Shown: positions 1 to 4,432 of the stretch, in pieces
Layout of the letters: every line of letters starts with the position of its first letter
Position numbering within the stretch: the first letter of the stretch is position 1
From: Candidatus Terrybacteria bacterium RIFCSPLOWO2_01_FULL_58_14
GTDB taxonomy: Bacteria > Patescibacteriota > Minisyncoccia > Terrybacterales > 2-01-FULL-58-14
NCBI GenBank assembly: GCA_001824745.1
Contig: MHSZ01000006.1
Span: forward strand, 1-5,129
Direction: 5' to 3'
Length of the DNA stretch: 5,129 nt
Made by a program: the position numbers and the translations under genes
Notes under the pieces: generated by a model
Seen by the model: only the letters and a program-made list of their open reading frames with translations
What the model was told of the DNA's origin: nothing
The model's database searches: none

Positions 1-705
1 ATCCGTGAAGACGGTGAGAGATTCATTGTGGATGCGGGGACGCTTATGGGAGCAGTGGTCGCGCGCAGCGTGGAGAAAGGACTCGCCGGACTTTCGTGGG
101 CGGGCGGGTTGCCGGGTACGGTCGGGGGTGCCGTCGTGGGGAATGCGGGAACGTTTGGTCATAGCGTGAGCGAAGTGGTTGAGGCCGTTGATTGCCTCAT
201 GCCGGACGGTGCTGCGCGTATGTTCACCCGGAAGGAGTGCGGTTTCGATTATCGAACCTCTACTTTCAAAGAGGAGTACTGCGAGGCAATCATAGTGGGC
301 GCAACGTTCGTTTTGATTCCTGGCGATCGCGAGGTATTGCAGCGCGAGATGCGCGAAGCAATTCGCTTCCGGACTTCACACCATCCCTCCCCTTCGTCCG
401 CCGGGTCGTTTTTCAAGAACCCTTCGATGCCGCCTAGGGCAAATCCTGATCTTCTTCACGCGCGAGAAGACGGAGAGGTGAAACAATGGTTCGGTCGGAT
501 ACCCGCAGGATGGCTTATTGATCGCGCTGGCCTGAAGGGAACGCGGATAGGGGACGCGATGCTTTCTCCGCAGCACGCAAATTTTGTGGTGAACGCAGGT
601 CATGCAACGTCGGAGGAGGTAAAAACCCTCGCAACATTGGTAAAAGACCGCGTTTACGAACGTTTCGGCGTGATACTCGAAGAAGAAGTTCGGTTTCTTG
701 AATAA
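1..705 (+). CDS. murB: UDP-N-acetylenolpyruvoylglucosamine reductase, C-terminal part (5' end outside window)
   Basis: MurB is a cytoplasmic FAD enzyme that uses NADPH to reduce UDP-GlcNAc-enolpyruvate to UDP-MurNAc in peptidoglycan precursor synthesis. The frame is open from base 1, so the gene is truncated by the window; the GTG at 28 is an internal Val, not the start. The visible 234 codons show the FAD-domain signature GLSWAGGLPGTVGGAVVGNAG, then FDYRTSTF, then PSAGSFFKNP, which carries the catalytic serine region, then IPAGWLIDRAGLKG and NFVVNAG. The C-terminal LEEEVRFLE contains the Glu expected to protonate the product. The stop at 703-705 fits the usual family end, so the C-terminus is complete. 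The stop is followed by an AT-rich stretch (TAAATTTTTTAAAAAG) without a strong stem before it, so no clear terminator is seen. Identification is very secure; the subtype cannot be settled because the N-terminus is missing. Confidence 0.96.
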   Translation: MREDGERFIVDAGTLMGAVVARSVEKGLAGLSWAGGLPGTVGGAVVGNAGTFGHSVSEVVEAVDCLMPDGAARMFTRKECGFDYRTSTFKEEYCEAIIVGATFVLIPGDREVLQREMREAIRFRTSHHPSPSSAGSFFKNPSMPPRANPDLLHAREDGEVKQWFGRIPAGWLIDRAGLKGTRIGDAMLSPQHANFVVNAGHATSEEVKTLATLVKDRVYERFGVILEEEVRFLE

Positions 706-736
706 ATTTTTTAAAAAGAAAGCCCCAGAAGATTTT

Positions 737-770
737 CTGATGCCGATGTCGGTGCGATGCGAAACATCAG
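737..770 (+). repeat. Imperfect hairpin after murB
   Basis: CTGATG (737-742) is complementary to CATCAG (765-770). Between them CCGATGTCGG (743-752) can form a small inner stem. No T-tract follows, so it is not a classical terminator. It could be a 3' UTR structure of murB or chance. Confidence 0.3.
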
Positions 771-777
771 GCGCGAG

Positions 778-786
778 TTATCCACA
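778..786 (+). promoter_or_regulatory. Perfect DnaA-box match
   Basis: TTATCCACA matches the bacterial DnaA-box consensus TTATNCACA exactly. I found no second copy in the window, so there is no case for a replication origin. A single box just upstream of a promoter could allow DnaA to act as a transcription regulator, but one chance match in 5 kb on two strands is not very improbable. Confidence 0.35.
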
Positions 787-787
787 G

Positions 788-797
788 TTTGCGCAAA
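788..797. promoter_or_regulatory. 10-bp palindrome TTTGCGCAAA, operator-like
   Basis: TTTGCGCAAA is a perfect 10-bp palindrome. It lies one base after the DnaA-box match and six bases before the proposed -35 element at 804. Flanking ACAG (784-787) and CTGT (801-804) extend the symmetry imperfectly. The position suits a dimeric regulator, but none is encoded in view. Confidence 0.4.
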
Positions 798-803
798 AAT
801 CTG

Positions 804-832
804 TTGACGCATCGCGCGTGTACGCACACAAT
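804..832 (+). promoter_or_regulatory. Sigma70-like promoter for the structured leader and basic mini-gene
   Basis: TTGACG (804-809) matches the -35 consensus at five of six positions. It is followed by a 17-base spacer and CACAAT (827-832), a four-of-six match to TATAAT. Transcription would start near 839, directly at the first hairpin of the leader. This is the best promoter-like sequence in the window. Confidence 0.55.
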
Positions 833-838
833 AGAAAT

Positions 839-867
839 GAGATGTGCAACATCTCCGTTGCACTTTT
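839..867 (+). promoter_or_regulatory. Two mutually exclusive hairpins, attenuator-like, at the predicted transcript 5' end
   Basis: GAGATG (839-844) can pair with CATCTC (850-855) around a 5-base loop. Alternatively GTGCAAC (844-850) pairs perfectly with GTTGCAC (857-863) around a 6-base loop and is followed by TTTT (864-867), the form of an intrinsic terminator. The two stems share bases 844-855, so only one can form at a time. Because the promoter above would start RNA at about 839, this could be a premature-termination switch or the end of a tiny RNA. The pairings are visible directly; the regulatory reading is inferred. Confidence 0.45.
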
Positions 868-880
868 CATTCGTAGTGAT

Positions 881-925
881 ACTCCGATCCTTTCGGAGTT
901 TCGGAGGCCACGGTCGAACCTCCGA
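881..925 (+). repeat. Paired hairpins built from CTCCGA/TCGGAG half-sites
   Basis: ACTCCGA (881-887) pairs with TCGGAGT (893-899), and TCGGAGG (901-907) pairs with CCTCCGA (919-925). The four half-sites are interchangeable, so several alternative folds exist. The first hairpin is followed by only a short T run. The same hexamer pair recurs after the small gene at 1117-1131. No start codon sits at a useful distance after the GGAGG at 903-907, so it does not look like a ribosome binding site. Confidence 0.4.
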
Positions 926-936
926 GGATACTCATC

Positions 937-972
937 GTGACGTTTTGGCGTCGATTGCGCCCGAGACGTCAC
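937..972 (+). repeat. Long hairpin just before the basic mini-gene
   Basis: GTGACGT (937-943) and ACGTCAC (966-972) form a perfect 7-bp stem. Inside it GGCG (947-950) can pair with CGCC (958-961), giving a two-part stem with an internal loop. The structure ends seven bases before the ATG at 980, where a ribosome would bind, so it could affect translation of the mini-gene. Confidence 0.4.
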
Positions 973-979
973 ATACGAC

Positions 980-1090
980 ATGGCAAAGCGCCGAAAGCGG
1001 GTTGCGAAAAAGGCGGCAGCTCCCAAAAAAGCTCGTCGCGCTTCACGCAAGACCGCAAAAAAGGCCGGCCGGAAGCGATCACGTAGATAA
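980..1090 (+). CDS. Histone H1-like Lys/Arg/Ala-rich mini-protein (36 aa)
   Basis: This 36-residue ORF contains 10 Lys, 10 Arg and 9 Ala, with no Asp or Glu. It begins MAKRRKRVAKKAAAPKKARR and ends GRKRSRR. The composition and the KKAAAPKKA pattern resemble the unstructured tails of histone H1-like bacterial nucleoid proteins such as chlamydial Hc1/Hc2. It should bind nucleic acid non-specifically, possibly condensing DNA or binding RNA; that role is inferred from composition alone. There is no signal peptide or fold signature. ATG at 980 is the only start codon in the open frame, which is closed upstream by TGA at 938. No Shine-Dalgarno sequence precedes it. The promoter at 804 and the hairpin series after 1115 suggest its own transcription unit. 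Gene finders would easily miss it. A small basic ribosomal protein is an alternative, but I see no match to bL34, bL36 or bTHX. Confidence 0.68.
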   Translation: MAKRRKRVAKKAAAPKKARRASRKTAKKAGRKRSRR

Positions 1091-1114
1091 GCGAGACGCT
1101 CTGGCTTGGGACCA

Positions 1115-1133
1115 CCCTCCGATCTTCGGAGGG
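1115..1133 (+). terminator. GC-rich hairpin after the basic mini-gene
   Basis: CCCTCCGA (1115-1122) pairs perfectly with TCGGAGGG (1126-1133) around a 3-base loop. It lies 24 bases after the mini-gene stop. No T-tract follows (ACAAAG), so termination is uncertain and it may act as a 3' stabilising structure. Confidence 0.45.
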
Positions 1134-1147
1134 ACAAAGACCAGCAC

Positions 1148-1170
1148 CTCCCCGCTCTTGCGGGGAGTTT
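1148..1170 (+). terminator. Second GC-rich hairpin with short T run
   Basis: CTCCCCGC (1148-1155) pairs perfectly with GCGGGGAG (1160-1167) across the loop TCTT, followed by TTT. This is an 8-bp stem with a weak U-tract, the better of the two early terminator candidates for the mini-gene transcript. Confidence 0.5.
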
Positions 1171-1196
1171 GCTATTCCGAGAATAGTGATTACACT
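1169..1196 (+). promoter_or_regulatory. Possible promoter upstream of hpf
   Basis: TTGCTA (1169-1174), a 16-base spacer and TACACT (1191-1196) each match the sigma70 consensus at four of six positions. It would drive hpf with a leader of roughly 100 bases. A weaker alternative is TTGAAT (1227-1232) with CAAAAT (1248-1253) at a short 15-base spacing. Neither is strong. Confidence 0.25.
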
Positions 1197-1228
1197 AGAA
1201 GAGCAAAGAGAAAATACTTCTAGTTTTT
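1194..1228 (+). terminator. Hairpin with T-tract, intrinsic-terminator form
   Basis: ACTAGAAG (1194-1201) pairs perfectly with CTTCTAGT (1217-1224) around a 15-base A-rich loop, followed by TTTT (1225-1228). The stem is AT-rich and the loop large, so it is a weak terminator. It may be a final backstop for the mini-gene transcript or a leader element for hpf. Confidence 0.4.
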
Positions 1229-1235
1229 GAATGCT

Positions 1236-1274
1236 ATCCGAATGCCTCAAAATCGTTAGTCGCGGCATTCGGAT
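1236..1274. repeat. Perfect 11-bp inverted repeat before hpf
   Basis: ATCCGAATGCC (1236-1246) and GGCATTCGGAT (1264-1274) are exact reverse complements separated by 17 bases. The right arm ends 31 bases before the hpf ATG. The arrangement fits a leader hairpin, or an operator spanning the weak -10 candidate at 1248. No T-tract follows, so it is not a terminator on this strand. Confidence 0.5.
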
Positions 1275-1305
1275 CGCTCCGTATCTGGATTAGCGCTTCG
1301 TGGTT

Positions 1306-1701
1306 ATGCAGGTGACGGTGAAAACCACAAAGTTCTCGCTCACGCCTGCAATCGCGGCGCATCTTTCCCGAAAGCTCGAAAGTATTGCGCGAATGCTCTC
1401 CCGGATCGAAAGTTCTGCTGCGGCAAAGCAGGCACGGGGGCGCGCGTTGATTACGGCGAGGATAGAGCTTGAGCGTACCACTCGGCACCACCGCAAAGGC
1501 ATTGTCTTCCGCGCCGAGGCGAACCTCGATGTTCCTGGCCGCGCCATGCTCCGCGCGGAAGCGCAAGGTGAGACATTGCATCTCGCGATCGATCGTATGC
1601 GCGACGAACTGCAGCGGGAAATCAAGAAGTGGAAGGAGCGAAGCGTGACGCGCGTTCGAGAAGGGGGCCGGGCATTGAAGCGTCGTATCCGAAAAACATA
1701 A
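1306..1701 (+). CDS. hpf: Ribosome hibernation-promoting factor, short HPF/RaiA type
   Basis: HPF/RaiA proteins bind the decoding region of the 30S subunit and silence ribosomes during starvation or stationary phase. This 131-residue product has the family's single alpha/beta domain. The N-terminus MQVTVKTTKFSLTPAIAAHL is the usual first strand plus the start of helix one. ITARIELERTTRHHRKGIVFRAEANLDVPG follows as the beta hairpin, then LRAEAQGETLHLAIDRMRDELQREIKKWK as the 'AE-(8)-AID' segment and last helix. A basic tail of about 20 residues (KERSVTRVREGGRALKRRIRK) follows. It lacks the C-terminal dimerisation domain of long HPF. I chose ATG 1306 because MQV is the usual family start; an in-frame GTG at 1300 is possible. 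No Shine-Dalgarno is visible. The gene is preceded by an 11-bp inverted repeat and followed 48 bases later by the polyamine cassette, so co-transcription is possible. Confidence 0.85.
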   Translation: MQVTVKTTKFSLTPAIAAHLSRKLESIARMLSRIESSAAAKQARGRALITARIELERTTRHHRKGIVFRAEANLDVPGRAMLRAEAQGETLHLAIDRMRDELQREIKKWKERSVTRVREGGRALKRRIRKT

Positions 1702-1716
1702 CGCGAACACCTCCGG

Positions 1717-1741
1717 ATTCCAGATTCTCTATTCCAGATTC
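1717..1741 (+). repeat. Tandem 11-base direct repeat before the arginine decarboxylase gene
   Basis: ATTCCAGATTC occurs at 1717-1727 and again at 1731-1741, a 14-base period in the 48-base gap between hpf and the arginine decarboxylase gene. A partial third copy, ATTCCG, lies just inside the gene at 1753. It may be a protein-binding site or simple slippage duplication. Confidence 0.5.
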
Positions 1742-1749
1742 CACGCATT

Positions 1750-2340
1750 ATGATTCCGAAACGCGTTTTTTTCACTTCCGGCGTCGGCGTCCACCAACAC
1801 GAACTCGCCTCTTTTGAGGCGGCGTTGCGGGATGCGGGCATCGCGAAGTTCAATCTTGTTTACGTATCCTCGATTCTCCCGCCCGGCTGCAAGCGGGTTT
1901 CGCGCACCTACGGGCTCGAGCGGCTCTCGCCGGGAGAGATTGTCTATTGCGTGATGGCGCGGATCGCGACGAACGAAGCGAACCGGCAAGTAGTTTCTTC
2001 CATCGGCGTTGCCGTTCCCGCAGGAGATAGGCAGTACGGTTATCTCTCGGAACACCATGCGTACGGGCAGACCGACGAAGCAGCCGGCGACTATGCCGAA
2101 GACCTTGCGGCCTCCATGCTCGCCTCCACCCTCGGGTTGAAGTTCGACCCCGAGGAGGCGTGGGACTCTCGGCGTCAGGCCTTCCGGCTTTCCGGCAAGA
2201 TCGTTCGGACGTTCCATGTTGCGCATTCCGCGCGAGGGAAGAGAGATCGATGGACAACGGTGATTTCGGTGGCGGTCTTCCTCTTTCCGCATCACTTCGA
2301 GTCGGGCGATATCGTGCAACTCACCTTACCGAAGCGATAA
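1750..2340 (+). CDS. Pyruvoyl-dependent arginine decarboxylase
   Basis: This enzyme decarboxylates L-arginine to agmatine and carries a pyruvoyl group made by self-cleavage of its proenzyme, so it needs no pyridoxal phosphate. At 196 residues it matches the bacterial branch of the family. The cleavage site lies in NLVYVSSILPPG: cutting between Ser40 and Ser41 would give a beta chain and an alpha chain capped by pyruvate. Asn35 and Glu101 (in YLSEHHAYGQT) correspond to the active-site Asn47 and Glu109 of the Methanocaldococcus jannaschii enzyme. GDYAEDLAASMLASTLGLKFDP, LSGKIVRT and WTTVISVAVFLF are further family blocks. No signal peptide is seen, so it is cytoplasmic. ATG 1750 gives the normal N-terminus (MIPKRVFFTSGVG). 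The DHS-like gene starts nine bases after its stop and agmatinase follows, so agmatine is probably made for polyamine synthesis rather than acid resistance. Confidence 0.93.
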   Translation: MIPKRVFFTSGVGVHQHELASFEAALRDAGIAKFNLVYVSSILPPGCKRVSRTYGLERLSPGEIVYCVMARIATNEANRQVVSSIGVAVPAGDRQYGYLSEHHAYGQTDEAAGDYAEDLAASMLASTLGLKFDPEEAWDSRRQAFRLSGKIVRTFHVAHSARGKRDRWTTVISVAVFLFPHHFESGDIVQLTLPKR

Positions 2341-2349
2341 GCTATTGCT

Positions 2350-3501
2350 ATGCCGCACCACGAGAACCGGAAACGCATTAAGGCGCTCCACGTGACCGAG
2401 AATGCGACCGTGGAAGAACTCGTGGAGCGTCTCGGCGCTTCCAGCTACCAGGCGCGCACGCTTGCCGAAGCGTGCCGTATTTTTGAAGAGATGCTCAAGC
2501 GCGGTAGCGCGGTGTGTCTCACTTTGGCAGGAGCGATGACGCCGGCGGGAATCGGCGGCTACATCGCGGATATGATTCGCCGTGGGTTCATCGATATCGT
2601 GATCACGACGGGGGCGAATGCGACGCATGATACGCACTTTCCGCTCGACACGCCGATCACTCAAGGAAATCCCGACAGCGATGACGTAGAGCTTCGGGAG
2701 GAGGGAATTGAGCGAGTGTACGATACGTATCTGGATCCTTCATGCCTTACGGCGCTGGGCGAAGCGCTCTACCGTGAGTTTCTTCCCAACTGGAAAATGG
2801 AGCGCGAGACCTCGAGTCCGGCTTTTTACCGCGAGCTCGGGAAGTTTCTCGCCGCAAAAGCGAAGCCGGAACTTCGCGATACGTCGTTTCTCATCGCCGC
2901 CTCGGAGTTCGATGTTCCGGTTTTCACGCCAGCCTTCGGGGACTCGGAGATCGGGATGGATTGCGCTCTCTTTGAGCTCGATAACCCGGGGAAAGCGCCC
3001 GTCGTGAATCCCAACCTCGACGTGCTGGAGCTCACGGCGTTGGTATTTGCCGCAGAGAAGACGGGTGTCATTGCCGTCGGCGGGGGATCGCCGAAAAACT
3101 TTTTTACGCAAACAGCACCCTTACTGGAGGAAGATATCTATATGCCCGATGCAATGACGGGGCATGAGGGGCACGACTATATCATCAAAATCACGACCGA
3201 TGTCCCCGAATACGGCGGATGCTCCGGTGCTACGCCCTCCGAGAATATTTCTTGGAAGAAGCTCGACCCTTCGATTCTCGGCACCGGCGAGATTGTGGTG
3301 CACGCAGATGCAACGATTGCGCTTCCCGTGCTGTTCCACTATGTTACAAGCCGCGTGAAGCCCCGGGAGCCCAAGCGGCTCTTTACAAAGATTCCGGAAG
3401 CGCGCCGCAAGCTTGAGGAAGCCCGCGCAGCACGGCGGAAACGATTCGGGCAGAAGTCGTATCGCATCGGCGTCGAGCTGGACATCGAAAAGAACACATG
3501 A
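2350..3501 (+). CDS. Deoxyhypusine synthase-like protein, probable homospermidine synthase
   Basis: The 383-residue product belongs to the deoxyhypusine synthase family, NAD-dependent enzymes that transfer an aminobutyl group through a lysine imine. Bacteria lack eIF5A, and characterised bacterial members make homospermidine from putrescine; that assignment here is inferred. Visible motifs include LTLAGAMTPAGIGGYIADMIRRG (about 57-79), VITTGANATHD (84-94), the NAD-loop GGGSPKNFF (244-252) and SGATPSENISWKKLD (292-306). Lys304 aligns with the human catalytic Lys329. By my alignment human His288 becomes Asn250, the spermidine-binding Asp313 and Asp316 become Tyr288 and Cys291, while Glu323 is kept as Glu298. 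The usual SWGK reads SWKK. ATG 2350 is nine bases after the decarboxylase stop, with no Shine-Dalgarno sequence. The C-terminal 40 or so residues (RVKPREPKRLF to the end) form a charged tail. Its last four bases overlap the agmatinase start. Confidence 0.88.
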   Translation: MPHHENRKRIKALHVTENATVEELVERLGASSYQARTLAEACRIFEEMLKRGSAVCLTLAGAMTPAGIGGYIADMIRRGFIDIVITTGANATHDTHFPLDTPITQGNPDSDDVELREEGIERVYDTYLDPSCLTALGEALYREFLPNWKMERETSSPAFYRELGKFLAAKAKPELRDTSFLIAASEFDVPVFTPAFGDSEIGMDCALFELDNPGKAPVVNPNLDVLELTALVFAAEKTGVIAVGGGSPKNFFTQTAPLLEEDIYMPDAMTGHEGHDYIIKITTDVPEYGGCSGATPSENISWKKLDPSILGTGEIVVHADATIALPVLFHYVTSRVKPREPKRLFTKIPEARRKLEEARAARRKRFGQKSYRIGVELDIEKNT

Positions 3502-4349
3502 TCAAGCAGACGTTTCTCGATATCGCAGAGCCCTCTTACGAGCAGGCAGGCGCGGTGATTATTCCCGTACCCTACGACGTGATGGCTTCGTACGGTACCG
3601 GAGCACGCTTCGGTCCGGATGCGATCATCCGGGCTTCATCGCAAATCGAGACATATGACGAAGAGCTCGGGCGCGATTTGGAGGATTTACCGATTTTCAC
3701 TCGTGAGCCGATTGGTCCGATAAAATCTTCTCCCGAAGCGATGATGGACGCCGTGGAGGCCGCGGTGCGCGAAGTGGACGAAGCCCGGAAAATACCGGTC
3801 GTACTTGGCGGGGATCACTCGCTCTCCATTGGACCGACGCGTTACTTCGCCAAGAAGATTCCCGGCGTGGGAATTCTTCACTTGGACGCACACACCGATC
3901 TTCGACACGAATGGGAAGGTTCGCGATTCAGCCACGCATGCGGTATGCGTCATGCGTATGATCTTGGCGCGCAGTTGGTGCAGGTGGGATTGCGCTCGAT
4001 GCCCAAAGAAGTCGTGGAGGAATGTCGCGAGCGGCGAACGGTATTCCATGCGCCGCGCGTTCCGGTTCCAGAAATTGTCGCAGCGCTTCCCGGCAGCATC
4101 TATGTTTCGATCGATATCGATGTGCTTGACCCTTCGCTTATTCCCGCGACAGGAACTCCGGAACCAGGCGGTATCGGCTGGTATGATCTTCTCGCACTTT
4201 TGCGTGCGGTAGCCCGGGAGCGGAGCGTTGTGGGTTTTGACCTCATGGAGCTTTCTCCGATCCCCGGCATGGTGCATCCGGAGTTTACCGCAGCGCGGCT
4301 CGTGACGAAATTCTTGGGGTATCTCTTCGCGCAGGAGCGAGGGCGGTGA
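3498..4349 (+). CDS. speB: Agmatinase (ureohydrolase family)
   Basis: Agmatinase hydrolyses agmatine to putrescine and urea with a binuclear manganese centre. The 283-residue product carries all the metal-binding motifs of the arginase/agmatinase family: GGDHS (His107), DAHTD (Asp130, His132, Asp134) and SIDIDVLDP (Asp206, Asp208). It also has TPEPGG (220-225) and FDLMELSP near the C-terminus. YGTGARFGPDAIR-like sequence (32-45) is the N-terminal agmatinase block. The ATG overlaps the stop of the DHS-like gene in an ATGA, which points to translational coupling. Agmatinase rather than arginase is favoured by the neighbouring arginine decarboxylase and the TPEPGG form. A ureohydrolase acting on an aminobutyl- or aminopropyl-agmatine intermediate, like the Thermus enzyme, is a real alternative that sequence alone cannot exclude. 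It is cytoplasmic and ends the cassette. Confidence 0.92.
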   Translation: MIKQTFLDIAEPSYEQAGAVIIPVPYDVMASYGTGARFGPDAIIRASSQIETYDEELGRDLEDLPIFTREPIGPIKSSPEAMMDAVEAAVREVDEARKIPVVLGGDHSLSIGPTRYFAKKIPGVGILHLDAHTDLRHEWEGSRFSHACGMRHAYDLGAQLVQVGLRSMPKEVVEECRERRTVFHAPRVPVPEIVAALPGSIYVSIDIDVLDPSLIPATGTPEPGGIGWYDLLALLRAVARERSVVGFDLMELSPIPGMVHPEFTAARLVTKFLGYLFAQERGR

Positions 4350-4355
4350 AGGGGA

Positions 4356-4390
4356 GCATCAAACGATGCGGGCGCCTCTCGTTGGGGCGC
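4356..4390 (+). terminator. Two small tandem hairpins after agmatinase
   Basis: GCATC (4356-4360) pairs with GATGC (4365-4369), loop AAAC. Then GCGCCTC (4372-4378) pairs with GGGGCGC (4384-4390) including one G-U pair, loop TCGTT. AATTGATTTA follows instead of a clean T-tract, so this is at best a leaky terminator between the polyamine cassette and secA. Confidence 0.35.
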
Positions 4391-4396
4391 AATTGA

Positions 4397-4425
4397 TTTA
4401 CACGTTACGGACGGCGGAGTACGCT
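4397..4425 (+). promoter_or_regulatory. Possible secA promoter, could give a leaderless mRNA
   Basis: TTTACA (4397-4402) matches the -35 consensus at five of six positions. A 17-base spacer leads to TACGCT (4420-4425), only a three-of-six -10 match. Transcription would begin at about 4432, at or next to the secA ATG. The weak -10 makes this tentative; read-through from the cassette is equally possible. Confidence 0.22.
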
Positions 4426-4432
4426 GGATGCG

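Noticed and set aside
28..705. GTG at 28 as the murB start
   Set aside because: The frame is open to base 1 and the upstream codons continue the FAD-domain sequence, so the gene is simply cut by the window edge.
683..711. Terminator overlapping the murB stop
   Set aside because: The AAGAAG/TTTCTT stem is weak and includes a G-U pair, and it is separated by seven bases from the T run.
778..797. Replication origin
   Set aside because: Only one DnaA box was found, with no cluster, no long AT-rich unwinding region and no dnaA or dnaN nearby.
903..907. GGAGG as a ribosome binding site
   Set aside because: No ATG, GTG or TTG lies 5-12 bases downstream, and the bases sit in a perfect stem.
698..940. 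80-codon ORF starting TTG inside the murB end
   Set aside because: It has a TTG start, no family signature, and runs through the promoter and hairpins of the structured region.
789..1223. 144-codon ORF across the mini-gene (possible ATG at 837)
   Set aside because: It overlaps the H1-like gene in another frame, its translation has no recognisable domain, and it crosses several perfect hairpins. A chance open frame in GC-rich DNA is more likely.
1729..2319. 196-codon minus-strand ORF
   Set aside because: It is the antisense shadow of the arginine decarboxylase gene.
4110..4121. 12-bp palindrome ATCGATATCGAT in agmatinase
   Set aside because: It encodes the conserved SIDID metal-binding motif, so the symmetry follows from the codons.
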